Source: Fusarium oxysporum f. sp. lycopersici 4287 (taxonomy: Eukaryota > Ascomycota > Sordariomycetes > Hypocreales > Nectriaceae). Taken from it: a stretch of DNA of 64,000 nt. Position 1 is the stretch's first letter, and each line of letters opens with the position of its first letter. Both the position numbers and the translations under genes were made by a program. The stretch is taken from NCBI RefSeq assembly GCF_000149955.1, contig NC_030987.1, positions 1,365,387 to 1,429,386 on the forward strand, written 5' to 3'. The notes under the pieces are model-generated. The model did no database searches and was not told where the DNA came from. It worked only from the letters and a program-made list of their open reading frames with translations. Shown here piece by piece: positions 32,397-45,149 of this stretch.

Positions 32397-35300
32397 TTTG
32401 ATAGATTTATCGTTCGTTTTGTGGTTTAATTGTAAAAATATGTTGTTGAAGTGAGAGTAGTGAAGTGGTTCCAGCCGTTTCACTCAGTTGGCAACTCGAT
32501 CGTATAAATCGAATGTCGAAAAGTAATGAAGGTAAGCTTTGGGTTGGAAACAAAGCAGTAAAAGAGTGCTATTAGAGGAGTTGTGCGATCAACGCTCCTC
32601 TCTTGTTGTTGAATAAGGATCGGTCGTGTTAGTTCGCAAGTTCGCGATACACTGTTCAGTATAACAATGAAAGGATGGTGATTAACAAGCTAAATGGGAC
32701 TGTCTAGCAGCACAAAGAGGGAAAGGAAATCAAGGGAAAGGAAGAATGAGAAAATAATGAAAGAGTCAAAGAGACGTCTTCCAACAATGAATAACCCGAA
32801 CAATAGAATGAGAATGGCCGTCCAGCAGCTGACAATGGGGGTGGGAGATGTGGGTTTAATAGGAGAAAACCGAACAATAGAATAACGGCCTCTCACTGGT
32901 GGCTTCAACAGGTTCAGATCAAGCTTCGTTGCTTCAGGAGGGAGCCGCAAGATCCATGGCGGGGATGAGGCGCTAGGGGCCGTGGATCCAGGCTTCGGCG
33001 TCAGGGACAAGGGCCTGGAGGTGTTGTTTAGTTTAGTGGGATGAAGCCTGTACGACTATAGTCGCCAAGTCAAACGCCTGGGCCTCACTCCAAGAACCCC
33101 TTGGAACCATCAAGATTTTCTGTTTTCGGTGGGGTTTTCAATGCTCATGCTTGCTCAGCCAGCTCGTTAACTTGAATCATTATAGTCAGCTCTGCCACAG
33201 GAGCTGGGGGATGCGAAAATCTGGCACACTTGCGGTGGCATCGAATCGACGACGAAACCATAATTGCTTTGAAGCAGTTATAATAGCGTATGTAACTGTA
33301 AGGGCATCTGCTCGATTACCATCACTGATTGGTATATCCAAAATTGGCGTTTGATTACTGTTTCTCGAAAGCAACAATCATGACCGCAATAGCAGCACGT
33401 CCCTTGTTCTTTTCCGCAATGCGTTGGGCGAGAAGAACCGTTGTCGTTGCCCACAACCCGCAGGCCCATTGAAGTACCGCCAATGATATGCAGCAAATGC
33501 CGCCTCTCACCACGGTAAATCAAAGAGCTGGCGCGTCACATGTAGTACAGTAGTTGTACTTAGCTAACGGTCAGTGCTTCGAGTGCTGGTAGCGGCACGA
33601 TTAGCTCATCACTATCCGTAATCTTGTTACCTTCAAGCAAGGGGCAGGGAAAATCCGAAAATCCAAAAGCCTCCATCCAGGGCATATGCGAGGATGATCA
33701 TAGCCGACTCCTGCCATCAGCTAGTCTTTGCATCACATCCCCAGACTGTCAAGTATCTTGAGATGAATCTTGCCGGCCAGGCCAAGACCCAACTAACGAT
33801 GATACCCATAAACAATGCACATTGGCAATATCACAGCGGTTTTGTTGCTAAGTCGAGAAAGCGTGATAATGCAGTATGATTGGCGGCCAGTACTGAATCT
33901 CAATGTCACATCATCACGGAAGATCCACTCACTGGAAACCAGCCAAGCCCTTCCAAGAATCGGCGCTTGACGACCCCTGGACTATCCCTGTCAATCCCAG
34001 GTTTGAAACAAGTGTCACTAGGCTTTGGCGTCTGGACCTGCCAGGCACAAGTCGATTTGGTTGGCTGCTGAAGTCTCTTCCCACGCGGCGTCTTATATCC
34101 AAACGACGCTGATTCGAAGCGCCGTGTTAACAAACGCCAGATGTCTCCGAATTCGAGGTGATACGTGTGCAAATAGTCTTTGTTTTGTTTTGTCTGTCGT
34201 ATGTCGGAGAAAAAGTTTGCATTTTGTTCTAGCGTGCGCCCCCTTTGCAAGATCTTATCCATGGCTCAGTGTCGCAAATATACAGAACCAAGGGGTTGTT
34301 TTGGCAATCCTGAAGGGGCTCTAACGGCCGAGTACAACGGACGATGAGTATCGTGGGGGGTGCTAACCCCGGGCTGTCGGGGATATAATAGGTAGGGCGC
34401 CATGCAGGTCACGGGCTAAGCGTGTCTCGGAGACAACCAGGGAGCAAGGTGCTGTATCGAATTCTGGTGTGGCTCAGCAGGTGAAGGCCAGCGAAATGAC
34501 CTAAGGGCATGGTTCAGCAGATTTGGGACCGATCAAAGAAGTCGACCTTCTCGAACAAGGCAAGCAGCTAAGGGCGATTCACCTGATTTGTGTCATCGAT
34601 CATGGATCGATATTTTAATTGGGACGACACTGGATAAGACCGGGATTGGCACGGTTGAAACACAACCAACAAGCGATGACCTCGGTAGAAGTCTTTAGCT
34701 GTGGAATCATTGTCTGCGTTTGCGTTTGGGAATAGCTTCTTTTCTTCACATGCATGGATGAATTGACTATGATTCAGAATGCGATGCCCTTGAAGCAGCT
34801 GCTCATGACTAATAACACAGGGGATCACTGAAGGGAAGGAGCGCGCTTACTGAACCCTCCCTGCCAAGCGACCTATCAAAGGCTATTTTCTGGGTCTCTC
34901 AAAACAACAACTGACAAAATATGTTTACCTCACTTTTTATTAACACAAAACACAAAGACACACCAAAACCGACGATCGTCTTTTTGAGTCGGGCCTTGAC
35001 ATGTTTTGAGCTGACGAAGTTCTGAAACCCGCAGAATCGCATCTACGGAGTCTAGATCGTGGCGAGACGGACTTGACACACAGACATCCTTGCCCTATAT
35101 CATCCATTGTTCACTGTCGGCCCAGTCATTCTGCCGGGAAAACTGCCATATGTACGACACTACGGAAAAGCGGCAACTGATTTATGTACCGCGGAGAGGC
35201 TCTTGCTCAAGTCTGATTGATGTCCATTATCAATCATGGCTTCTTGTCATCTGGACGATGATATGTCATTCTGGCCTCCATATCACACGGCCCAAGCCGG

Positions 35301-37511
35301 AGATTGAATGTCACGGCTACCTTCCATATTCTACACGCATGAGTATACACCGCCTTCTATGGTTTCATAAGTCATCACCTATTGAGTTGAAACCCCATGT
35401 GACTGTCTGTTTTATGTTGCCAAGGCTATATCGAATTTCCGAAACCGTATTTCGAGACTTCGAAAATGAAGTCCAAGGCAAGCCAAGGCTGCTAGATACA
35501 CATATAGAAGGTCAGAATTGACCCTAGAACTACCAAGACTGATAGTTAAGAACTTATGTCTTTCTTTTCGTTGTCAAAGCTGTATGCGTACATGTATCAT
35601 TATCCCAACTGCTGTTGTTGTTGCAGTCTGCGCTTGATGCGGATCCTTCTCATCCCTACAACTTAAAGCCTTCATTAACTCAATCTCCCAAATAACCATA
35701 AAAAATACTCCCTTGAGACTTGAATTTATCCTTCCAAACATTTCTTTAACCATAAGTAGTTTCAGAAGCAACGTTTCGTTGCTTGACACACGAAGTTTTA
35801 GCCATTTCCTACCCGAACCCCTTTTCGGGATTAACATGCTTCTAATCATTCCTCAGTGTCCCTCTTTTGTCTGCTCGACACAGCATCTAATGCAATAGTC
35901 GAAAACATGCATGTCATCCATTACGCCCAGTATCCCGATAGCACTTTCGTTACTGATTCATCCACCAATATCATCACATGGCTCCATTTGAGGCACCTCT
36001 GCACTATTCAGCCTTGCCCTCAGGTTGTTATTACAAATGAAATCTGACACATCTTACGTTCCAACTGCCCCCAAACGATCGAGGTTTGGAGGTTTCAATG
36101 TGTAATCATAAAAGGCGAGCTGTCACCGCAGCGTTTGTGCTCCATCTCCAGGGCAGCTAAACCAAATTGACCATATTTGTTGAACGCTGAAGGAACAAAT
36201 TGGTTTTTTATTTCATGAACTCGCAGTAAATTATAGGCTATTGTCTCTCTTTTCGATTCAATGGCTCATACCAGCTGCCCCCAGGACTTGTTGTACTACA
36301 AAGTTTCACACCATGTTGCAAAGGATCGATGCAATGCTGGCTTGGCCTAAATCTGGCCCTTAGAGGAACCAGATAATTTCGTTTTTTCAATTACAAGCCC
36401 TTTCTCAGAACCATTTGAATCTTCAATTCATATTGTTTTCAATAATCTCTGTCTAGACTGCAGTTATGGTGTTTTATTTCTTTCTCTAAGTCAGCTAGGT
36501 ACAGTCTCCTGCCATATGGAAGAGATATAGCCTATGATTAGTGAGTACTCTTAAGCAAAGCTTATGATGTGCTCATGATGTCTTGGGATCACGTAATTTC
36601 AGGAAGATGTCTATAAATATATTTCCATCTATTTCAAAACTGGAGAAGCTAGGATATAAATGACAACGTAAACCCCGAACCCTATGTGACTGAAGTCCTA
36701 AACCGGTTTTAGATGCGTTTGGTAAAGTAAATATTGAGATTTGAAAAGTTTTATTCCTTTTGTTATCTTTTCAAAGGTCCAGAGTGTCCCGAAATTCACA
36801 ACGTCAAGTCGGGGATCAAGATCAATCTTTCACTAACAAGGACTAAAGGCGAACCTATAGTCTGCGACTGTAACGGAAGTTGTATATATAGTTCTAATTA
36901 TCAGACTCTCTGTTATTGAAAAGTTTTCGAATGCTCTGGCTGTCAGTGTGATCCATGTTTGTGCAACAGGCGACTCCAGGTATATAAGTAGAAGTAAAAA
37001 TGGTGCGAACCGTGAACTGGACTAAAATCTGAGAGTTATTCGAAAAGTCTTGTCCTTCTTCTCTATTTCTATATCTAATTGAGGGATTACAGTTATAGGA
37101 GACTGTAAGTACTGATCGATGGCTAGATAACTATCGATGCTGATACTCCCTGGTGGTATAAGCTATCTGAGAAGTCCAATGAACCTTGATAAATTTGAGA
37201 ACACACTGCTTTTCCATGTATCTACGTTGCTCCGATGACTCAACTTTTTCTCTCTTCGAGTGGCTCAAGAAACAGTATATCCCGAGTTCGGCACCGGTCG
37301 ATAACTTCTGACGCCGAGGAGCGGGGTTAACTTCGTCAACGCCTTCCCATGACTGCAGGTTCCACATTGATTCCTCACGCATCAACGGATATAAACCTCG
37401 GCCCCAGCCTGAGTCCGACTCTCGAATTACATAAAGGCCAGACTTTCTCTTGAATTAACTAGTGGTTCTGTATCACTTAACCATCTGTGCAGTTGCCTAT
37501 TGAACTCCAAT
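32397..37511. other. Long gene-poor region
   Basis: 5.1 kb between the protease start (-) and the O-methyltransferase start (+). Frames such as 35090-35521 (143 codons, +) show no domain or codon pattern that I trust. Base composition becomes AT-rich from about 35.5 to 37.1 kb. Both flanking promoters lie here. No terminal inverted repeats, transposase fragments or RNA genes were recognised. Confidence 0.5.
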
Positions 37512-38251
37512 ATGCCTGACTACGCTTCTATCGAAACAACTCTGGCTTCTATAGCCGCAAGCTCTCAAACTATCGAGCTTCTTCGAGACCTTCACAAGCA
37601 AGCTCTCGATGAGCCGCCCTACGTCAGCACAGATGGACCTGCCTCTTCCGCACTTGACAAGTTTGTCGCATTGGATCCTGACAAGTGTGCCTATGTATAC
37701 CTCCTGCTGCGATCTATGAAGGCACGTTTCGTTGTCGAAGCTGGGACATCATTTGGTGTTAGCACTATCTACCTAGCTCTGGCAGTTTCTCAGAATGCTG
37801 GGTCGCAGCCAGGCAAGGTCATTGCAACTGAAAATGAACCTACCAAGGCTTTCAAGGCTCGCAAGTACTGGAGTCAAGCTGGTGATGATATTGAGAAATT
37901 TATTGAATTACGAGAGGGAGATTTGCGAGAGACGCTCAAGACCGATCTGCCAGAACAAGTGGATTTCCTACTCCTAGACAGTGAGTCAGCCCCCATGGCG
38001 AGGAAAGCATTCTTCTCTTGTCCAGTGTTACTAACCAAACTGCAGTTTGGACCCCTCTGGCTCTGCCTACACTCAAGCTCGTCAGGCCGCGCATGAAGCC
38101 AGGTGCTACAGTAGTTGCTGATAACACTGAGGCTGCCAAGGCAGGTTATAAGGACCTGATGGCTTATCTAGAGGACACTACCAATGGCTTCAAGCTCACT
38201 ACGCTTCCATATTCCGGAGGTCTTTTAGTTGCCGTATACCTTGGAAACTAG
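37512..38251 (+). CDS. SAM-dependent O-methyltransferase (family 3 type)
   Basis: 224-residue methyltransferase in two exons (37512-37980, 38046-38251). The intron is GTGAGT...CTGCAG with a CTAAC branch and splits an Ile codon in LLD|IW. The SAM-binding motif I is VVEAGTSFGVSTIYLAL (74-90). Further family features are VIATENEPTKA (acidic residue after strand 2), FIELREGDLRETL and VDFLLLD. Near the C-terminus GATVVADNT and YSGGLLVAVYLGN fit the class-I fold of catechol-OMT-like enzymes from bacteria and fungi. The methyl acceptor is unknown. The start is the first ATG; the frame continues upstream only with non-ATG codons. No other biosynthetic gene is seen before the assembly gap about 215 bp downstream. 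Confidence 0.88.
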
Positions 38252-38466
38252 ACTGTCTTTTGATGGGTCAAGGAAGGCAATAACATCCAAGAATTATCTA
38301 ATTTACAAACACGATAAGATTATAGAATACCTGTTTTTGACTTATAAGCCAAAAGGCTATTGGGAATGTCAGATTGTTGTTTGTTGTATGTTGACCTTTA
38401 TTCGTTGACAAGAATTGGAGGTCGATGAACATTCATTGATTCTTCTTCAGGTAAATGATACTTGTT

Positions 38467-39099
38467 NNNNNNNNNNNNNNNNNNNNNNNNNNNNNNNNNN
38501 NNNNNNNNNNNNNNNNNNNNNNNNNNNNNNNNNNNNNNNNNNNNNNNNNNNNNNNNNNNNNNNNNNNNNNNNNNNNNNNNNNNNNNNNNNNNNNNNNNNN
38601 NNNNNNNNNNNNNNNNNNNNNNNNNNNNNNNNNNNNNNNNNNNNNNNNNNNNNNNNNNNNNNNNNNNNNNNNNNNNNNNNNNNNNNNNNNNNNNNNNNNN
38701 NNNNNNNNNNNNNNNNNNNNNNNNNNNNNNNNNNNNNNNNNNNNNNNNNNNNNNNNNNNNNNNNNNNNNNNNNNNNNNNNNNNNNNNNNNNNNNNNNNNN
38801 NNNNNNNNNNNNNNNNNNNNNNNNNNNNNNNNNNNNNNNNNNNNNNNNNNNNNNNNNNNNNNNNNNNNNNNNNNNNNNNNNNNNNNNNNNNNNNNNNNNN
38901 NNNNNNNNNNNNNNNNNNNNNNNNNNNNNNNNNNNNNNNNNNNNNNNNNNNNNNNNNNNNNNNNNNNNNNNNNNNNNNNNNNNNNNNNNNNNNNNNNNNN
39001 NNNNNNNNNNNNNNNNNNNNNNNNNNNNNNNNNNNNNNNNNNNNNNNNNNNNNNNNNNNNNNNNNNNNNNNNNNNNNNNNNNNNNNNNNNNNNNNNNNN
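38467..39099. other. Assembly gap (633 N)
   Basis: Run of N. The true length and content are unknown. Open frames that cross it are artefacts. It interrupts the non-coding space between the O-methyltransferase and F-box genes. Confidence 1.
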
Positions 39100-40958
39100 T
39101 TCTCCATTGAAGGCCTCATGCTTTTTTGCTCCCTAGGGACAGGGCACATCATAGTATTGGATTGAATGGCGTCTCAAGACAATCAATTGTGTTCCACACA
39201 AAAGACTTACTCCATTTGACTGCTCCCTCGAATAAAAAACTGACTTTTGGAATGAATCGTTGATAGCGTCCAAGACTAACGAATTGATAACGCATCAACA
39301 AGAGGAGAAACGGGAAATAAGCAAAGCTGAGGAGATCGCGCCTGGCGCGGCGCTAGCAGATGAACAACTTTCAGGGTCTTGCAGGGGGTTGTTGTGGAAA
39401 TCATGATGCGCTGGCTCGAGCGAGAGGCTATTCTAGATGGAAGAATCTGACCATTGGGTGGATGCTTGATAGAGTTCGGGGATGCCCTGTGCCCAATGAC
39501 GTGATAAGTTGCTGATTCAGTTGGCGCGTTAGTTACCCAAGGCAGAGGCTGGGCTGAGGACTTGGGTGACACATTTGGTCAAAGTGAGGCGTCCGTCGGC
39601 TTGGGAGGGTTGGATGTGATCCATGTGTGGTTGTACAGAGAGGAGAGTGGAGGTGCTAAGGTTTATCTACTGGCGCCGGAACCTGTAGCAGCCATAATAC
39701 CAGCGTTTGTTACCAGATGAACAAGATAACAAAGATGAATCTGGTTTCCTTTGTTTTGGATAGTTGCTAGAGAACCGTTGCTGGTAGGTTACCTGCAGTT
39801 ACAACCACAATTCCATAAAGCTGGACTCCCACATGTCTTGTCTTGTCTTCATGCTGTGGAGATCCGTTGCCGCTAAGCACGCGACCTCCACTAGGTTCTT
39901 TGATAACGATCCGTCGTGGACAATTCCTGTGCCAGCATAAACAAGATGCAACTGTACTTACCAAAGAAGCAGAGTCATGTGTTGTGACGACGTGGCCATG
40001 ACGGTTACGGTAGTATCGATGCCTTATCTTGAAAGGCCAGATCAGAATGGGCGGGTTGCAATACGAGCGAGCATGCACATTTACAAGGCTATGTAAGACT
40101 CTCACTCAAGACAAAACAAGACCTGGGCTGGATATACGCTGCAACCACCCACGCAATCTAGGCTTGGTTGGTTGAGTAGTGAGACGGGTATTGAAGGGAG
40201 AGACAATGAAGACAAATATGACAATCAAGTTAGTTTAGTTTAGTTCCCAGCAGAGGGTTACTCAGTTGTAGAATAATAACAACAATAAATAATCTGTTAG
40301 CAAGGCAGAAGTGAGGGGAGGGTGCACCTCAGTAGAGTGCGGTGCTGTGCAGTGCGTGCAGCATCTGCTAATCAACGCCTCTCATTTCCAATTTCACTCC
40401 CACTCAACGGCTGGCTCATCATCCTTTCCTCTCTCCCGTCCTTCTATTTTCCATCTCCATTTCCATTCCCCAATTCTTCTCTACCTATCTTCTTTTCTTC
40501 TGCTTCTCCCCTAACTCTCTTTGCCTACCTACTCAAAGTCTCAATCTTACAAAGTCACCTCTCGTCGCCTTCATCCGTAACCGTGGAGTTCATTGATTGA
40601 CTGACCCTGGTTTCGGGGTTCCCATCCCATCGGTTGTCGTATCGCAACCCATTATATTTCCTTTTTTTTTTTTAATTACCATTCCCCCTCCCTGGAGGTC
40701 AATCACCTGTTTCTCATCCCTCCTGTTCCCTCTCCCGTCTCGTCTGTGTCCACCGTGAACCAACCGAAACTTTGGGGGCTCAATCTCCAGCCCTTGAACC
40801 TTGTGGTGCCGATAAACTTCTTTCTCCTCGTTCACTGTCAAGGATAACCTGCTCCTCTTCATCCAACAACCGCCGCTGCATCCTGTATTCGAGGGCCATC
40901 ATCCAACCCCGGCCCGACCTTATTGAGATGCACCGCGTGCCGGCCTTGGAGCCATCTT
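39100..40958. other. Intergenic region and pyrimidine-rich leader
   Basis: From the gap to the F-box protein start. From about 40370 to 40760 the + strand is strongly C/T-rich, typical of a promoter or 5' UTR of an actively transcribed fungal gene. A short TTTAG repeat is at about 40230-40242. No gene is supported to the left of the leader. Confidence 0.55.
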
Positions 40959-42923
40959 ATGGAGAACCTTGAATTGCAATCAGATACCGATATCGATATC
41001 GATATGGGAGACTCTATCAGTGAACCTATGGACGCGGCCGATGATGGCCACACCGGCCCGCGTGCGCCTTGTCCTACCTCTATTCCTGCATCCGCCCTTT
41101 TACCTATCCGAGATAGTTATACATCACGAAGGAACGACCTGAGCGATGATCGAGACGATGATGCCGACTCCGATACAGAATTTGCCTCCATCATGGCTAC
41201 GTCCATGCTGAATGGCATTCTCAATACCGCTTCCAACCCTGTCTCTCCCGGCTCGTCCAGCCCTTCTCACGATCAAGCCAAAACATCCGATTTTGTTCCT
41301 CCGACGAGACCGAGCAGCACACCATTTCCTCACCCTGATCGCCGACACTCCAAGCCATGCTGCTCCAGTGGTTCTTCGCATGGCGCCGACCACGATACTC
41401 CCACTGACTCTACCGCTTTCCCCGATAACGAGCCAGTGGTTCTCCCTCGCCCTATAACCGATTTCAACCAGCTGCCAATTGAGGTTCACGAAGCGATATT
41501 GGATCATTTGTTCGGGTACCGAGTTTCCGCTACATCGCGAAGTTCAATGGCCGTATCGAGTATTACAAAAAGTTGGGGAACGGCGCTTAGACATTCGAGG
41601 AGAAGGGAATTGACCGAGTTGGCGCTTGTGAGCGATGTTTGGCGGATTCTTGTTCAGCAACGGCTTTATCGTCATATTAAACTAAAAGCGACTGTGGACT
41701 GCCTGGAAGATGCTATGGTTCACCTTGCTCTGCACGAGCACCTGCAATCATATGTCAAGCACATCGAGATCTGGTTTCCTGTTTTCCAACCAACCTACGG
41801 ACCCGTCGCTCTATCGAATACTCTGACGCTGCCTACAGTCACTATGGAAGGACTGACTAACGCGACATACACTTTACCTGGTAACAACTGTACCCTTGAG
41901 CAAGTGTTTCAATTCGTTGGACAAACTCTACCACAGGCCAGAGTTTTGACCTTGGAAGGAGGCGAGCGACGCAAGGCACCGAGAGTTCTTCACTTTCCCG
42001 AGCAGAGGATCGACCCGGCCATCTACAAGCCGCTGCCTATCCTTGAATCGGTGCAGACTCTAGTCACGAGGGGCCAGTGGAATCTCATGCGAGACGATCA
42101 GGACTTTGCAACAGTTCTGAATGCTTTACCAGGCCTTTACGAGTGGCAGGGCTCTTATAGTAAACCAAAGTCAAAGAGCTATATTACTATGGCCGAGTTT
42201 CTTCCAAAACTCCCACGCCACATCACGAATTTGAGTCTCTGCCTCGAGAGCGACTATCGTCGAGAGGGGGTCATGCCACCATTCTATTCGAAGGTCGTAC
42301 AGAAGACGCACATTTGTGCAAGAATGGCGGAGGCGTTACCTTCATTAGAGCATTTCGCCTACACTGGCCGTGTTTGTCACCACTTTTTTGATGTGGCTAT
42401 GCGATCAACCGACCCACGAACTTCCCGACTCAAGACTCTAGACTTGACAGTCAAGAATTGCTGCCGATACAACACGAGCTTCCACGAGGCTGGCTCTGGC
42501 ATTCAAGATATGGGATTTATCGATGCCTTTGAAAAGTTGGTACTGTCAGCGATTCGATCTCTTGAAAAGCTCAAGGAAGTGGTTTATCTGAGGATTCGGT
42601 TTGTTGATCTTGGTAAGTTTATCCGCAGCTCAACCTTTAATCCCTAGTTAACATGAATATTAGACTCCGTACTACCCCCTCTCAACCCATTTTTTATTAT
42701 GCGCAAGGGTGCTTGCTCTGGCGTCTGGAGCGAGAGGATTTTGGCCGAGATGGGTCGCGTTCGCCCCGATGTTCATTTTCCAGAGTTGAGTGAGTCCTTT
42801 GGCAACATCGTGTACAACAAGGACGGAAGAATGGTCATTACGCCTGACCCCCCGAGGACGAAGATCGCATCCCTAAAGTTGTCGAATTATCGATCTCTTG
42901 CGACAGGCATCACGATTCAGTGA
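40959..42923 (+). CDS. F-box domain protein
   Basis: 637-residue protein in two exons (40959-42612, 42664-42923). The intron is GTAAGT...ATATTAG and splits a Gly/Asp codon in VDL|DSVLPPLNPFF. The N-terminal 165 residues are acidic and Ser/Pro-rich. The F-box lies at about 169-190 (TDFNQLPIEVHEAILDHLF), followed by a leucine-containing C-terminal domain with no clear repeat. F-box proteins bind Skp1 and bring substrates to SCF ubiquitin ligase; the substrate is unknown. The ATG at 40959 is chosen because the in-frame sequence upstream starts without an ATG and is Cys/Trp-rich, unlike the acidic run that follows. Confidence 0.85.
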
Positions 42924-43395
42924 GAAATGCATGCCAATATGAAACACTGTGAATCTTAAACCGCAGAAGACAGCCAAAAGATCGATATGGCTGGATTATA
43001 CATATGATACATCACTCTTTTGTTTTCAGATGGCGTTCAAGGTTTGGAACTATGGAAAGGAAGCTGTTAATTGAAACCACATACCCAGGAGATTGGGAGT
43101 TTTGAGGGCGCATGTATACACGGGAATTGCTGGCATGGCTTTACTTGGCTTTGAGAAGAATTTGCTTGGGATCTGTTGAAAAGTCACGAAGATGGAAGTG
43201 AAGACGGCGAGGTAATTTATCTGAGGGGATGCGAGCTTCCATATACCCTCTATGATACTGGCGATTTGGTATTATAGTCGATGAATAAGATTGTCTGAAT
43301 ATTTATGCTATGTTCATCATCAATAAAATATTCAAGCTTACTACACGCCTGCTTTTGTATTTCCAATGTTTGAAAGGGGGACTTCAGTGTGGCTC
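42924..43395. other. Convergent intergenic region
   Basis: About 470 bp between the F-box gene and the GPI14 homologue. The 3' UTRs of both genes are expected; nothing else is seen. Confidence 0.5.
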
Positions 43396-44771
43396 TTATT
43401 CGACGTGGAACTTAATGGTCGATCGTGTTGACCGAGCAGCACCGTCACTGATGATGACACCCAGAATCCAGCAGTTAACCAAGAAGAAGCCGAGCGAGGC
43501 CAACCAAAGGCCTGGGAAGAAGGTACTGATGCCGAGAAACTCGAGCTGGTAACCTTGTTGCAACCAGGCAGCTTGGGAGACTACCCAGAGCAACAGAGCT
43601 GAGATGCCCAGCTTAGGGTTACGGAGAAAAGATGAGTTTGGCAGATAAAGTGGTAGAAAGATCATGTACCAAAGGAAGTACTGATAATATGTTAGTTGAT
43701 GGACGAGCAATAAGGATGAGGGTGACTGACTTGGGAGGTACAGACTTTGTTAAACGTAACAAAGGCAAAGGTCTGAGCCATCATGGATGTTGCAAGATCG
43801 CGCTTGGCGATAGCGAGAGGAATAAGAACACAAGATAGAAGAAGTTGAGGGAGGAAAGCGAACGACTCGATACGGAATGAAGGCGCAGCATCAGCGGGAG
43901 TGGCAGAGGTGAGATACAGCAGGACATTGTAAGGCGAGAAGTTGTGACGGTGATCGATCCTTGTGACATGGTGAAAATAAGTATGAACAAGGAAAGGAGT
44001 CTCGTAACTGTGATTTGGTCAGTTGTGCTGACTTAGATGTTTGTGTATAAGGACTTACATGGAGAACATGATGAGATTGAGAATCATGAACGTTATAAGA
44101 CTGAGAAGTCCAAACTTGAGGCGATCCGGCGTGAAGAAGTTTGAGACTGCTTCCTTGTATGATGAAGGAGCAGGAGCAGGAGCAGGCTTTGTCTCTTTCC
44201 CTAAACGAGCATCGTCCATCCACCATACAATAGCTGGTGCATAGATGAAGGGGTATATCTTGAAGTGAACCGATAGCCCGAGAATGATCGCAGCAAGACT
44301 GAGTCTTCGTCTCTCAACAGCCCATAATAAACCCATCGTCAACACACCCAAGAGGCCTTCCGAGCTTCCACGGGTGCTGATAGTAGCTACCATAGGGTTC
44401 CATAACCACAGCGCGGAAAAGCCTCCAGCCGTAGCTTCATCCATACCCCTCCGTCTAAGCACGCGCAGAATAAGCCATCCCGCCAAAAGATCAGCCGCAG
44501 CAAAGACTAGCTTTCCAAAAGCGGAGAATCGGACGGTTGGTAGGAGTATCCAGGCGAGCAGAGGCGTGTAACGATATGTGTCGCGAGCATATGGTGATGA
44601 GCCTTCAGCGACAAAGCGGGAAGCGTCGGTAAAGACAAGATAGTCGATATCTGTGTACTTCAGGGCTGAATGGGCATCTTGGTAGAGGCCGTAGAAGAGA
44701 AGAGCGAGGCGGAGGAAGAGAGATATGGTGAAGAGTGGCGTTGTGCGTAGGAAGGGGGTTATTGAAGGCAT
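43396..44771 (-). CDS. GPI14: GPI mannosyltransferase I (PIG-M/Gpi14)
   Basis: ER-membrane enzyme that adds the first (alpha-1,4) mannose from dolichol-P-mannose to the GPI anchor precursor. Three exons (44059-44771, 43731-44007, 43396-43680) give 424 residues; the introns are GTAAGT...ATCACAG and GTCAGT...TTATCAG with CTGAC and CTAAC branch sites. The luminal DxD motif is in YTDIDYLVFTDA (D41, D43), as in PIG-M proteins, followed by RYTPLLAW. Further matches are LWLWNPMVATISTRGSSEGLL, VHFKIYPFIYAPA, HRHNFSPYN and YFLWYMIFLPL. About ten hydrophobic helices are present. The catalytic subunit needs a Pbn1/PIG-X partner, which is not in this window. GPI anchors are needed for cell-wall proteins. 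Confidence 0.95.
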
Positions 44772-45149
44772 TGCGAAGTGAGGTGAAGATGACAGTTGGC
44801 GGTGAGTGTGTATTGAGATGAGACAGGATAGAGAGGCTAATGAGCTTGTAAGACCATAGCTTATAACAGATTATGACGTCTCAAGTTATCTCGGTTTTCC
44901 TCTTATTCCGATTCACTCAAAGAATCTATTGTTGTATGCCACTCAATGGCAGTTTGCTGATGTTGAGTAACGCAGCCCGAATCAAGCTGCCTTCCAAAAA
45001 TGGAGAGCTCTTGCTCCTCTCCACTAACAAATTTCACGTCATCCCTGCAAACACGCACTAACAAATCAAGACCCGCCTCGAACCAACCTCCAACATCATC
45101 GACCTCCATCTTATTTTATAGCCTGCATTTCTTTAACAATCGAATCATA
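44772..45149. other. Divergent promoter region
   Basis: 378 bp separate the start codons of the GPI14 homologue (-) and the TRAX homologue (+), so the two genes share a compact divergent promoter. Confidence 0.6.

Noticed and set aside
35090..35521. 143-codon frame in the gene-poor region
   Set aside because: The translation shows no family resemblance, signal peptide or conserved block.
38415..39165. Large open frames of about 230 codons crossing the N run
   Set aside because: They consist almost entirely of N and are artefacts of the assembly gap.
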